A DNA stretch of 21,499 bases from positions 1-21,499 of IMG/VR virus record IMGVR_UViG_3300031972_002939; one strand, 5' to 3'. A program made the translations under genes and the position numbers. Within the stretch, counting starts at the first letter, position 1, and every line of letters starts with the position of its first letter. Shown here piece after piece: positions 11,479 through 19,187 of this stretch. Source of the DNA: a virus. Under the pieces are notes generated by a model, which ran no database searches, was not told where the DNA came from, and was given only the letters and a program-made list of their open reading frames with translations.

Positions 11479-11684
11479 TGTACTATTTTAACCCCTAGCA
11501 CAACCAAAGCAAGACTGATGATTGCCTGCAATCCGGCGAACAAAACATTCAAAGAAAACCAGTTGTTGAAATACCCAAGCAAAAACAATAGATAAAGGTC
11601 TCCTTTAAAAACCAGTGTCGCTAGGTCCAGAAAAACAGCCCCAAAAACAATGACAACAACACCAACCAGACTACCCGCTTTCAT
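11466..11684 (-). CDS. Small two-helix membrane protein (72 aa)
   Basis: ATG at 11684 is chosen because upstream in-frame codons fall inside the coding region of the preceding gene and encode an unlikely Trp/Arg-rich stretch. The 72-aa product has two hydrophobic segments, AGSLVGVVVIVFGAVFLDLA (about residues 3-22) and a longer one around residues 47-67 (VLFAGLQAIISLALVVLGVK), joined by a loop with YFNNWFSLN. The N terminus is short with one Lys and the C terminus ends KIVQWQR. It could be a holin-like or exclusion protein, but it lies in an early-looking operon without lysis genes, so a function cannot be given. Confidence 0.75.
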   Translation of the reverse strand: MKAGSLVGVVVIVFGAVFLDLATLVFKGDLYLLFLLGYFNNWFSLNVLFAGLQAIISLALVVLGVKIVQWQR

Positions 11685-11886
11685 TGTTGTTCCCGCTTGG
11701 AAACGATTGCAAAGCGGTTCTAAACCACTCCAGCGTCTCCAACAAGTCGTCCACGTCTTCTTTTGACACCACCACCAGTTTTGTGTCCTCGTCCACATAA
11801 ACGTCGCCATACTCTCGTACGGTGCTTTTGCCGGTGTTAATTTTTTCGAGCATTTGCTCAACTAAGTTGTTGATTAAACTAGCCAT
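11671..11886 (-). CDS. Hypothetical protein (71 aa)
   Basis: The SD GAGGT lies about eight bases before ATG 11886, within the end of the helicase gene (13-base overlap). The product starts MASLINNLVEQMLEKINTGK. It has a beta segment YGDVYVDEDTKLVVVSKEDV and a helical end (LLETLEWFRTALQSF). It is acidic with no membrane segment. Its ending overlaps the start of the membrane protein by 14 bases. Not recognised. Confidence 0.75.
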   Translation of the reverse strand: MASLINNLVEQMLEKINTGKSTVREYGDVYVDEDTKLVVVSKEDVDDLLETLEWFRTALQSFPSGNNNESG

Positions 11887-13325
11887 TCTTTTACCTCACC
11901 CAATACTTCATTACTTATCTTCACCTTTTTTCGCAAAGAATCCAAAATCTTTTCATCCACGGTCCCCGGTGCAACAAGATCGACATACGTACATCGGTTC
12001 GTCTGACCGATCCGATGAATCCGGTCCTCGGCTTGTAGCCTCAATTCCAAATCATAACTGTTTGAATAGAAAATCATGGTGTTTGCCGCGGTCAATGTCA
12101 GTCCCCGGCCCCCGGTATGTGGATTGGAAACAAAGAAGCGTAGAGAGTCGTCCTCGTCTTGAAAGCGATCCAACGTCTTCTCTCTGTCACTGGCACTCGT
12201 TGGCCCGTAATAAGTCGCAACGCTGTCCTCACCAAACTTTTCAGCAATCGCTTTTTGCAACGCCTCGATGTCGGTCTGAAACACAGCAAAAAGAATCACC
12301 TTGCCTCGCGTTTCCTCCAACAAAGAAAGCACTTCTTTGACCCGATTGTTCTTGAGCACCACCGTATTGCCGTCCGCGTCTCGTAAACTGCCTGCAACCA
12401 CTTGCTGCAATCGCATCAACTGCGTCAACACACTTTGCGTACTGAACAAACTGTTCTCAACAATCATCAGAGCTTCCTTCTTCATTGTATGATAAGCCTG
12501 CTTCTGTTCGTCGGTGAGCTCTACCTCGCGCCTCATGTACACTTTCTCCGGCAAATCCAGGCACTCGTCTTTGGTGTAGCGCACAGAAAAATCACTGAGT
12601 GCGCCTTGCAATTCGTCCAAACGTTGAAAGTCTACGATTTCTTGAAAACTTCGTCCGCGCCCCAGTTGTCGCTGTTTAATCACAGCATACCTCGCGCGAA
12701 ACGCATAATAACTACTGAACCCCAGAAGGTTGGGACTGAGAAAAGCGCACTGTGAGAAAAGATCCAACGGTGCCTTGGTCACAGGAAAACCCGTCAGAAT
12801 TCTTTTGTATCGTGGCAAGGTAGACAACTTCAATAAGTTCTTGGTCCGCTGTGCTTTGGGATTTTTTATTAAAGTGCTTTCATCGACCGCCATCATCGCA
12901 TGATGAACATTGAGAAAATTCTCCACAAACAAACAGCCTTTCTTCGTGGAAAACGCTTCCACGTTCACCGTCAATATGTTCAACACACCGTGTGAGTCGT
13001 CCTTGACCATTTCATCGTACTTTTCTCGCCACTGTTTCGTGTGATTGGGTTGCCACACCAACACTCTGCGTTCAATGTGGTCCGGCAAGTGTCTCGGAAT
13101 CTCCAACTTGTCCCAGTTCCTCAAGTTTCCTTTCGGCGTAATCACCACCAACGCATCGATCTTGCCCTCATCAAAAAGTATTGCAGCATTGTCCAACAAC
13201 ACTTTGGACTTGCCCAAACCCATTTCCAAAAAGTACGCATACTCTTGGCGGTGCACGGATCGCTGTAAGCTTTTTATTTGGTGCTCGTAAGGCGTTGTTT
13301 TAAAAGGGTATTCTTCAAAGTTCAT
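11874..13325 (-). CDS. SNF2-type (superfamily II) DNA helicase/translocase
   Basis: Taking ATG 13325 (overlapping the upstream TGA, with GGAG eight bases away) gives 483 aa. Helicase motifs in order: a Q-like PYEHQIKSL at 12-20; Walker A EMGLGKS at 34-40; motif Ia VITPKGNLRNW at 61-71; motif II VDES at 147-150 (DE 148-149); motif III LTGFP at 177-181; motif V HTGGRGLTLTAAN at 403-415; and motif VI QAEDRIHRIGQ at 431-441. These match SNF2/Swi2-related ATPases that translocate on double-stranded DNA. Phage members are compact and lack chromatin domains. Roles proposed for such proteins include replication fork support, recombination and displacement of bound proteins. Motif II is DES rather than the common DEAH/DEGH. 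It lies in the leftward operon. Confidence 0.93.
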   Translation of the reverse strand: MNFEEYPFKTTPYEHQIKSLQRSVHRQEYAYFLEMGLGKSKVLLDNAAILFDEGKIDALVVITPKGNLRNWDKLEIPRHLPDHIERRVLVWQPNHTKQWREKYDEMVKDDSHGVLNILTVNVEAFSTKKGCLFVENFLNVHHAMMAVDESTLIKNPKAQRTKNLLKLSTLPRYKRILTGFPVTKAPLDLFSQCAFLSPNLLGFSSYYAFRARYAVIKQRQLGRGRSFQEIVDFQRLDELQGALSDFSVRYTKDECLDLPEKVYMRREVELTDEQKQAYHTMKKEALMIVENSLFSTQSVLTQLMRLQQVVAGSLRDADGNTVVLKNNRVKEVLSLLEETRGKVILFAVFQTDIEALQKAIAEKFGEDSVATYYGPTSASDREKTLDRFQDEDDSLRFFVSNPHTGGRGLTLTAANTMIFYSNSYDLELRLQAEDRIHRIGQTNRCTYVDLVAPGTVDEKILDSLRKKVKISNEVLGEVKEWLV

Positions 13326-13804
13326 GTCCACCACTCCGGTTTTTCTCTGCCTTTTTCCCATTTAGCATAGGTTTTTTCATTGATGCAGTAGTTTCTGTAC
13401 GCCTTGACTGGATCTTTGTCTTTGTATTGATCCGGCATGGCCTGTGCAATGGGAGTCATGGCATTTAAAGGCATGTTTCCTGGAAGTTGTGCCAAAGCAG
13501 TAAACAGTTTGTCCACGCTTTTGTGTGTTTTGCCATAACGAAAAGTATATTCTTCGCCCAAAGCCAAGAAGTGTTTATACAACCACCTGTAATTACTATG
13601 CGTTGCTCTGGTCCAAATCGTGCAAGGGTGATTTAGATAAGCTTTCTTGTAAAGGCCCACCTCGTCTGCGTATTCATCGCCGTCCAACTCTCGGTGCGCG
13701 GTGCACAACATTTGAGCCGTTTCAAGGGGCATCTTGACCAACATCTTATCAGGCTGTGCTTGGGCTGATTGTATTGGACAACTGTCAAAGTAAAAGATGT
13801 TCAT
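13322..13804 (-). CDS. Conserved phage protein, MNIFYFD..AQMLCTAHR type (160 aa)
   Basis: GAGGAGG lies seven bases before the ATG. The product starts MNIFYFDSCPIQSAQAQPDK, then has VKMPLETAQMLCTAHRELDG at about 23-42, WTRATHSNYRWLYKHFLALG at 64-83 and a C-terminal AYRNYCINEKTYAKW block. This order (MNIFxLD, K.VVKM.LE.AQ.LCTAHR, HPC..W.R....NY.WL..H) is familiar from marine and other phages as an uncharacterised conserved protein; the usual CDKH is replaced here by PDKM. I would not assign an enzyme. It precedes the SNF2 helicase by an ATGA overlap, suggesting a shared role in DNA handling. Confidence 0.85.
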   Translation of the reverse strand: MNIFYFDSCPIQSAQAQPDKMLVKMPLETAQMLCTAHRELDGDEYADEVGLYKKAYLNHPCTIWTRATHSNYRWLYKHFLALGEEYTFRYGKTHKSVDKLFTALAQLPGNMPLNAMTPIAQAMPDQYKDKDPVKAYRNYCINEKTYAKWEKGREKPEWWT

Positions 13805-14076
13805 TCCTCTGCCTCCTCTTCCACATCGTCGTATCCAACAATCTCTCTGGGGTGAATGGCATCGTATTCCTTTAACCAGGATTCTTCCTGTGCAGTCAAA
13901 CGCCGACCGTATCTTTCGTGGTAGGCACCCAACTGCTGCTGAAATCGAAGCAGTTCATCCAAGTGATACGTTGTGAACACCGGAAGATCAAAGCTCAATA
14001 TAAACTCCTCCAGTTCTTGGTGCGCTTCGCTGAAATACTTGTTTTCTGCAAAAGCTTTTTGAAAGTCATTACTCAT
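13801..14076 (-). CDS. Hypothetical acidic helical protein (91 aa)
   Basis: ATG at 14076, one base from the upstream stop (TGA-T-ATG) and preceded by AAGGG, is preferred to an in-frame ATG at 14130 inside the preceding gene. The product starts MSNDFQKAFAENKYFSEAHQ and is helical, with YHERYGRRLTAQEESWLKEY and an acidic tail DDVEEEAEE. The last codons (GAG GAG GCA GAG GAA) form the SD for the next gene. The function is unknown. Confidence 0.75.
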   Translation of the reverse strand: MSNDFQKAFAENKYFSEAHQELEEFILSFDLPVFTTYHLDELLRFQQQLGAYHERYGRRLTAQEESWLKEYDAIHPREIVGYDDVEEEAEE

Positions 14077-14077
14077 A

Positions 14078-14386
14078 TCAATACCCTTGTGTATTTTTGA
14101 CGTGAAAAGTAAACGAGGAACCTTCATCAAAAGAAATGTATTTTTTTACATTCTTAGATTTTTTACGATCAATAATAGGATGCCCGTATTCACTTTTGAC
14201 CACTCTCCCATTTTTGTATTTTTTGTAGACAGGTTCCAATTCATGGTACGCCACCTCGATACCATCCATTAACATACAGCCCTCGGAGTAAATATCGAAA
14301 TCTACATCCATCTTGTAGTTTTCTTTTAAATACAACTCAAGGGCTTCTACGACTTCATAATAATGTACTTCAACTTCTATGCTCAT
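14078..14386 (-). CDS. Hypothetical protein (102 aa), first gene of the leftward operon
   Basis: AGGAG precedes the ATG by eight bases and a well-formed promoter lies at 14413-14441. The product starts MSIEVEVHYYEVVEALELYL, with an N-terminal strand-helix and a C-terminal beta segment (ISFDEGSSFTFHVKNT). A central YKKYKNGRVVKSEYG region is basic. No motif is recognised. As the promoter-proximal gene it is probably expressed early together with the SNF2 helicase and downstream genes. Confidence 0.78.
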   Translation of the reverse strand: MSIEVEVHYYEVVEALELYLKENYKMDVDFDIYSEGCMLMDGIEVAYHELEPVYKKYKNGRVVKSEYGHPIIDRKKSKNVKKYISFDEGSSFTFHVKNTQGY

Positions 14387-14412
14387 TGTTCTTTCTCCTA
14401 ATTTGTATGGGA

Positions 14413-14441
14413 AGTATAGTTGTCTTAATATTATAGGTCAA
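14413..14441 (-). promoter_or_regulatory. Sigma70-type promoter for the leftward 14386-9920 unit
   Basis: On the minus strand TTGACC (14441-14436) and TATACT (14418-14413) are separated by exactly 17 bases. It is the clearest promoter in the window. It lies 27 bases upstream of the ATG at 14386 and implies use of host RNA polymerase with a housekeeping sigma factor. Confidence 0.8.
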
Positions 14442-14498
14442 GCTTTTTATAAGTCTTAAAATAAATTTGCTTTTGGTCCGTGTTTCGTTTACCATCGT

Positions 14499-14527
14499 TT
14501 TACAAATCACACTAACGGTTATATAGA
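14499..14527 (+). promoter_or_regulatory. Sigma70-type promoter for the rightward replication module
   Basis: TTTACA (14499-14504) and TATAGA (14522-14527) are 17 bases apart, giving a good though not perfect promoter. It lies about 65 bases upstream of the ATG at 14592, back to back with the leftward promoter across a 205-bp divergent gap. Confidence 0.65.
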
Positions 14528-14533
14528 AACCGT
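14515..14533. promoter_or_regulatory. Operator-like inverted repeat over the rightward -10
   Basis: ACGGTT (14515-14520) and AACCGT (14528-14533) are inverted around seven bases that contain the -10 hexamer. A dimeric regulator bound here would block RNA polymerase at the rightward promoter. No repressor gene was recognised nearby; the short protein at 21100 is one candidate. Confidence 0.45.
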
Positions 14534-14544
14534 ATAAACAAAGT

Positions 14545-14572
14545 GACCAGAAGACTGCGGGGTTTTCTGGTC
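14545..14572 (+). promoter_or_regulatory. Leader hairpin before the 192-aa gene
   Basis: GACCAGAA (14545-14552) pairs with TTCTGGTC (14565-14572) around a 12-base loop rich in G. CTGGT (14568-14572 region) can alternatively pair with the following ACCAG close to the SD GAGGAA. The two mutually exclusive foldings suggest a leader that could modulate translation, but this is by eye only. Confidence 0.45.
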
Positions 14573-14591
14573 GCACACCAGAGGAAATAGA

Positions 14592-15170
14592 ATGAAGAAC
14601 GAACCAATCGTAGACCTTTTTGAAAAGGCGGCCGAACGCAAAGTCACTAAACTAGACGACTCCCAACTTAAATCCTTGAGCGAAAGCATTGACCAACTGC
14701 TTAGAATTGGCGGAGAAATCGGCAACACCGAGGAACTGCTCCGCAAACTCAGAGAACAATACCGACAGCTTTCCGAAGAAGCGCTTCCAGAAAAACTTGC
14801 GCAGATCGGCATGAAAGAACTGCGTCTGGAAGACGGTTCTAAGATCACAATAGACAATTTTTATTCCACTCGCATCACCGAGAAAAACAAAGAAGCCGCA
14901 CACCAATGGCTGCGCGACAATGGCCACGGCGACATCATCAAGAATGCTGTCACGGTTTCTTTCGGAAAAGGTGAAGACGAAAAGGCCCTCGAACTCATGG
15001 AAGGGCTACAAAATCAAGGACACCTGCCTACGCAAAAAGAGGCTGTCCACCCATCCACCCTCAAAGCGTTCGTTAAAGAACGAGTTGAAAGTGGCGACAC
15101 TGCGTTCAATCTCGACGTACAGAAACAATTTTCTTTGTACAAAGGGAAACGGACGAAAATAACTAAATAA
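14592..15170 (+). CDS. Conserved phage replication-module protein (192 aa)
   Basis: GAGGAAAT precedes the ATG by five to six bases. The first 75 residues are helical and heptad-rich (a likely coiled coil). Then comes GMKELRLEDGSKITIDNFYS, followed by HQWLRDNGHGDIIKNAVTVS, FGKGEDEKA, and a late KEAVHPSTLKAFVKERVESG. I recognise the combination of an E(V/I)GM.E..L.DG.K..., WLRDNGHGDLIKN and SFGRGED as a family common next to phage SSB and polymerase genes, uncharacterised. Its position at the head of the rightward replication operon suggests a DNA-metabolism accessory role. The leader contains a probable operator and hairpin. Confidence 0.85.
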   Translation: MKNEPIVDLFEKAAERKVTKLDDSQLKSLSESIDQLLRIGGEIGNTEELLRKLREQYRQLSEEALPEKLAQIGMKELRLEDGSKITIDNFYSTRITEKNKEAAHQWLRDNGHGDIIKNAVTVSFGKGEDEKALELMEGLQNQGHLPTQKEAVHPSTLKAFVKERVESGDTAFNLDVQKQFSLYKGKRTKITK

Positions 15171-15202
15171 TATAAATAATATAAATAAGAAAGGAAGAAA
15201 AA

Positions 15203-15979
15203 ATGGCTACGAAAAAGCAAGATAATATGTTGTCTCTTTTTGAAGACAACGCAGGTGCCGGTATCGGCGAGATTAGTGCGGATGATTTAGCGACTCCGCG
15301 TATCTCCATAGTGCAGGCGATGAGTCCGCAAATTAAGAAATCAAGTCCAAAGTACAGTCCAGACGCCAAAGTTGGCGACATGATGTTCACGGCAACCAAT
15401 ACGTTCGTGGACGGCGATGAAGGCATACGCTTTCTGCCGGTTTTCTATGATCGAAACTACGTTGAGTGGAAAATGGGACGTGAGGGCTTTGTTGGAGTAC
15501 ACCCACTAAACACGCCACTGATGGCACAAACCACAAGAGACGCGAGCTACAACGACGTACTGACCAAACCCGATGGAAGCACTACGATTTTGCAGAACAC
15601 TGCAAATCACTACGGCTTTGCTGAAATCAACGGTGAGCTACAGCGTTGTGTCATAAACATGTCCCGTTCACAACTTAAAGTTTCGAGAGCGTGGATTGGT
15701 TTAATCAACGGAACACGAATGAATGGCGCCAAAGGAGACTTTACTCCTCCGTCATACTCTCATTGGTATGTGGTAAGAAGCGTAGAGATTGAAGGCGCTA
15801 AAGGTTCTTATTACAACTTTGCGGTTACGCAAGAACGCCCGTTGAACAACAAAGAGGCAGAGCTTTTTGAAGAAGCACAAGAGTTTTCTTCGTTTTGTGA
15901 AAAAGGCGGGATGCAGCCCGTACTACCCAAAGCAGAGCAGAACGCACAAGCAATAGAGGACCAGTCTACAGATTGGTAA
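15203..15979 (+). CDS. Putative single-stranded DNA-binding protein (258 aa)
   Basis: The SD AGGAAG lies before the ATG, after an AT-rich leader with repeated ATAAATAAT. The 258-aa product starts MATKKQDNMLSLFEDNAGAG and has the layout of a phage group often annotated as SSB-like: a DDLATPRISIVQAMSPQIKK entry, PDAKVGDMMFTATN, FLPVFYDRNYVEWKMGREG, and a C-terminal beta domain with HWYVVRSVEIEGAKGSYYNF. The acidic, aromatic-ended tail (EDQSTDW) is typical of SSBs that recruit partners. There is no true OB-fold motif I can verify by eye, so this is a family-context assignment. It lies directly upstream of the primase. Confidence 0.7.
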   Translation: MATKKQDNMLSLFEDNAGAGIGEISADDLATPRISIVQAMSPQIKKSSPKYSPDAKVGDMMFTATNTFVDGDEGIRFLPVFYDRNYVEWKMGREGFVGVHPLNTPLMAQTTRDASYNDVLTKPDGSTTILQNTANHYGFAEINGELQRCVINMSRSQLKVSRAWIGLINGTRMNGAKGDFTPPSYSHWYVVRSVEIEGAKGSYYNFAVTQERPLNNKEAELFEEAQEFSSFCEKGGMQPVLPKAEQNAQAIEDQSTDW

Positions 15980-15995
15980 ACAAAAACTGCTAGCG

Positions 15996-16040
15996 CAAGG
16001 GTCTTTCTATACCTATGGTAAACCCCCAGAGAGGCCCTTG
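15996..16040 (+). repeat. Inverted repeat between SSB and primase genes
   Basis: Bases 15996-16008 (CAAGGGTCTTTCT) pair with 16028-16040 (AGAGAGGCCCTTG) over 13 positions with two G.U pairs, around a 19-base loop. A rightward RNA would fold best. No U-tract follows. It may attenuate or stabilise, separating abundant SSB mRNA from less abundant primase mRNA. The SD and GTG of the primase follow 17 bases later. Confidence 0.65.
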
Positions 16041-16057
16041 TCAGCAAAGGGGCATAA

Positions 16058-17656
16058 GTGAAAGAATTAGCAGTAGAATTTATGGAAACATTCGCCGGAT
16101 TGGAAAGAGCGTATGGTATCTATGAAATTCGCGGCACCAAACAAACAGCGAAAGGCACGAAGAAAGACGGAAGAGGACGAACACTGCAAGAACCCCTGTC
16201 CCTGGTCCACTGGCAGAAGCACTTAAACGGACAAACCTCCATTGGTGTCATACCCATCACTGACGACGAAACCTGTCAATGGGGTTGCATAGACGTTGAC
16301 GAATATCCGGTTGACATCGACCACCTACAAAAACTCATTGCAGACATGTCACTGCCCTTGGTCCCCTGTATGACTAAATCGGGCGGAGTACACTTGTTTT
16401 TGTTTACACAGAACCCTGTGCCTGCATACAAATTTAAAACCAAGCTCGAAGAGATTGCCGCCGCCATGGGGCGCACACAAGACGAGATCTTTCCCAAACA
16501 ATACCAATGGGCCAAACAACTGCCCAAAGAAAAACAAACAGGAAACTGGTTGAACATGCCTTATTTTGGTGGACAAGAAACCACACGCTACGGAATAAAC
16601 AAACAAGGAGAAACACTGTCTCCCGAAGAATTCATCCAAGTTGTTAAGAAAGCCGCAATTACGGAACAACAGCTTGACAAACTAAAACCCATAAAGAAAA
16701 GCCGAAAGGCTAACGGGGAGGGCTCGAAAGAGTCTTTCTGGGACCAAGCGCCGCCGTGTTTGGTACACATGAAGCTAAACGGGATACCTGAAGGCACCCG
16801 CAACGACGCTCTTTTCTCTTACGGGGTACTCTTTAGAAAGATGCACCCTGAAAGCGATGAGTGGCGCGACAAACTTCAGGAAGTGAACAAAGCAGCGTGT
16901 CACAAGCCCCTGTCACACTCTGAGTTGAACGCTTTAATGAATAGTTTGGAGAAGTCCGACTATCGTTATAAGTGTACCACACCTCCTTTGGTAAACCATT
17001 GCCAAAGCGGCGTTTGCGTTACAAAAAGGTACGGCATTGATGCCTCTGAAAAAGAGGTGGCTTTGACTGGACTGAGAAAGTATCTGACGGACCCTCCCTT
17101 ATGGCACCTAGACATAGAAGGACAAACCTTGGTCCTCGAGACGCGGCAACTTCACAACTTTTCTTTGTATCAACAACGGTGCATGGAAGTGCTCAATGTT
17201 TGCCCACCTGATCTAAAAAAGAAAGACTGGGTGATGAAACTCAACACGCTTTTGCAAGACGTACAAGAAATTGAGGTGCCACCGGATATGACAAAGGCGG
17301 GCTTGTTGCAAGATGCGATCATAGAGTTTTGCAAAAACACAGAGTCTTCTGCTCGAGTGGCCGTTGCCGCAGGGGCTGTTTATAGAAGCGAAGAAACAAA
17401 ACCACAAGAATGGTGGTTTCGTGGGCGAGATTTGGTAAAGTATATTAAGGACTTCAAAAACATGAAGACCATAAGAGACGCAGAGATTTTTAACGAGTTG
17501 AAGGAACTGGGGGCTCACACGGCGACGAAATATATTGACAAGGGGGCCGGCGCTACTTCCATCTGGATTCTCGAGACACAAGAAGAGTCTAACTTAAACG
17601 TCAGTGCGAAAGATTTTAAGCTCAACAAACCCAAAAAGGATTGGGAAGATGAGTAG
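16058..17656 (+). CDS. Archaeo-eukaryotic-type primase (TOTE/PrimPol-like)
   Basis: The 532-aa product begins at GTG 16058 (AAAGGGG upstream; an ATG at residue 9 is possible). Primase motifs: the catalytic acid pair in WGCIDVDEYPVDI (DVD 79-81); the motif II SGGVH at 108-112, followed by LFLF; and a third conserved patch GNWLNMPYFGG around 172-182. This resembles the AEP domain of the TOTE-like primases widely found in phages. The middle (about 225-330) has a PriCT-like helical region ending with NHCQSGVC, whose cysteines may bind metal. The C-terminal 190 residues include a helical WWFRGRDLVKYIKDF segment and an acidic tail. The protein synthesises primers for the neighbouring polymerase. 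No DnaB-type helicase domain is seen. Confidence 0.9.
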   Translation: MKELAVEFMETFAGLERAYGIYEIRGTKQTAKGTKKDGRGRTLQEPLSLVHWQKHLNGQTSIGVIPITDDETCQWGCIDVDEYPVDIDHLQKLIADMSLPLVPCMTKSGGVHLFLFTQNPVPAYKFKTKLEEIAAAMGRTQDEIFPKQYQWAKQLPKEKQTGNWLNMPYFGGQETTRYGINKQGETLSPEEFIQVVKKAAITEQQLDKLKPIKKSRKANGEGSKESFWDQAPPCLVHMKLNGIPEGTRNDALFSYGVLFRKMHPESDEWRDKLQEVNKAACHKPLSHSELNALMNSLEKSDYRYKCTTPPLVNHCQSGVCVTKRYGIDASEKEVALTGLRKYLTDPPLWHLDIEGQTLVLETRQLHNFSLYQQRCMEVLNVCPPDLKKKDWVMKLNTLLQDVQEIEVPPDMTKAGLLQDAIIEFCKNTESSARVAVAAGAVYRSEETKPQEWWFRGRDLVKYIKDFKNMKTIRDAEIFNELKELGAHTATKYIDKGAGATSIWILETQEESNLNVSAKDFKLNKPKKDWEDE

Positions 17657-19187
17657 GACGTTCCGTACAATCAAGTATTTTGGACCCCCTGGAACCGGCA
17701 AAACCACTACACTACTTCGACAAATAGAGCAACACCTAGACCAAGGCGTTGCTCCCGATCAAATTGCATTTATTTCTTTTTCTGTAAAAGCTGCAAATGA
17801 GGGGAAAGAACGGGCTCGAATGCGTTTTGGTTTAGACAAAGACGAATTGGTTTATTTTTGCACCAGCCACGCGTTTTGCAAAAGAGCCATGGGAATCACT
17901 CGAGTCATGGAAGGTGCTGATATTAAAGAGTTTTTAGAAAACTATAGTTTTCCCTTGACACAACACTATCACGGCAACACACGCAAGTCTTTGGAAGCCA
18001 TGTTGGAAGATCCTTATTTTCAAATCATTGAAAACGCCAAATCAAACTGCAACAGCGTCGGCGTAGAGCGACTCAAAACAGGGTTGAAACAAAGACAGAA
18101 AGTTGTGCCGTCCATGTTAGAACTGATTGATCGTGCGTGGGCACAGTACCGAGAAGAGCAAGGAATCTTTTCTTTTGCCGACATGATTCTTGAATTTATC
18201 AACAAAGGACGCGTTCCTCCTCTGCAAGTATTGGTGGTGGACGAGGCTCAAGACTTGGCAGAACTGAACTGGCGTCTGATAGAAAAGCTCATGTCCGTGG
18301 TCCCCGTTTCTTACATCGCGGGCGACGATGACCAAGCCATTTACGAATGGAACGGTGCACGTCCGGATCGGTTTATTGCCATGCAAGGAAACACCACGGT
18401 CCTCGATCAGTCGTTTCGAGTGCCCATACAGATACACAAGGTGGCCGAGAAGATTGCCGGACGAATCAGTAACCGACAAGCCAAGACGTATTTACCCAGA
18501 CCCGAAGAAGGCAGTTTAGAGCATTTGCATTCCGCAGAGTTCTTGCCTTTGGAAGAAGGAGAGTGGTTGATTCTTGCGTCTTGCGATTACATGTTGGACA
18601 AAAACCGCAAGCATCTGATTGATAAAGGCATTCCCTTTTCACACAACACCTTTCGTTACATTCCTTTTCCAATGATTCAAGCCATCGACGGGTGGAAAAA
18701 ACTAAACAGAGAGCACACTAAAATTACAGTGGGGGAACTGGAAACGGTTTACAGATACCTTACAAAGAACGAAGTCAGAAGAGGGTTTTTATCTGCTCCA
18801 GGAAAAGAAGAAGACAAACAAAGAACGCTTTCTAAAAAAGAAGTGGTCAGCGCCTTCGGTCTTGCCGAAGAGTGTTTGGGGCGCTCATGGGAAGAACAGT
18901 ATGCGAAAAAGATCAACGAAGAACGAAGAGCATTTATTAAAAAAGCATTTAAAAACAATGAAGATTTATACGGTGAACCGCGTGTTGCTTTATCGACAAT
19001 ACACAAAGCAAAGGGGGGAGAGGCAGACAATGTTGCGATATTGTTAGACCTATCCCCCGCACAAAAGCTTAACGCTGTTCTTAATGCAGACAGTTTGCAT
19101 CGACAATTTTATGTCGCGGTGACTCGAGCAAAAGAAAATCTTTTCCTTATTAACGCACAAAACGAGAGTTTAAAATATGGCCTTTAA
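17649..19187 (+). CDS. UvrD/PcrA-like superfamily I helicase
   Basis: ATG 17649 overlaps the primase gene by eight bases (an in-frame codon at 17604 is unlikely) and gives 512 aa. Motifs: Walker A FGPPGTGKTT at 11-20; Ia region IAFISFSVKAAN around 39-50; motif II VVDEAQD at 196-202; motif III GDDDQAIYEWNGA at 225-237; motif IV LDQSFRVP at 252-259; motif V STIHKAKGGEADN in the C-terminal part; and motif VI FYVAVTRAKENLFLI close to the end. These are classic 3'-5' SF1A helicase hallmarks. At 512 aa it is shorter than bacterial UvrD, mostly because of a reduced 2B region. It probably unwinds forks or repair intermediates. It precedes the polymerase with an 11-base overlap. Confidence 0.95.
   Translation: MSRTFRTIKYFGPPGTGKTTTLLRQIEQHLDQGVAPDQIAFISFSVKAANEGKERARMRFGLDKDELVYFCTSHAFCKRAMGITRVMEGADIKEFLENYSFPLTQHYHGNTRKSLEAMLEDPYFQIIENAKSNCNSVGVERLKTGLKQRQKVVPSMLELIDRAWAQYREEQGIFSFADMILEFINKGRVPPLQVLVVDEAQDLAELNWRLIEKLMSVVPVSYIAGDDDQAIYEWNGARPDRFIAMQGNTTVLDQSFRVPIQIHKVAEKIAGRISNRQAKTYLPRPEEGSLEHLHSAEFLPLEEGEWLILASCDYMLDKNRKHLIDKGIPFSHNTFRYIPFPMIQAIDGWKKLNREHTKITVGELETVYRYLTKNEVRRGFLSAPGKEEDKQRTLSKKEVVSAFGLAEECLGRSWEEQYAKKINEERRAFIKKAFKNNEDLYGEPRVALSTIHKAKGGEADNVAILLDLSPAQKLNAVLNADSLHRQFYVAVTRAKENLFLINAQNESLKYGL

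Noticed and set aside
11822-12340. A 172-codon plus-strand frame
   Set aside because: It lies opposite the SNF2 helicase with intact motifs; Ser/Arg/Pro-rich shadow without SD.
13325-13361. Extended N terminus for the SNF2 helicase from 13361
   Set aside because: It lies inside the preceding gene and the ATG at 13325 has the ATGA overlap with GGAG at a good distance.
16058-17656. Complete TOTE conflict system (primase plus nuclease/helicase defence locus)
   Set aside because: Only the primase-like domain is present and the neighbours form an ordinary phage replication module.
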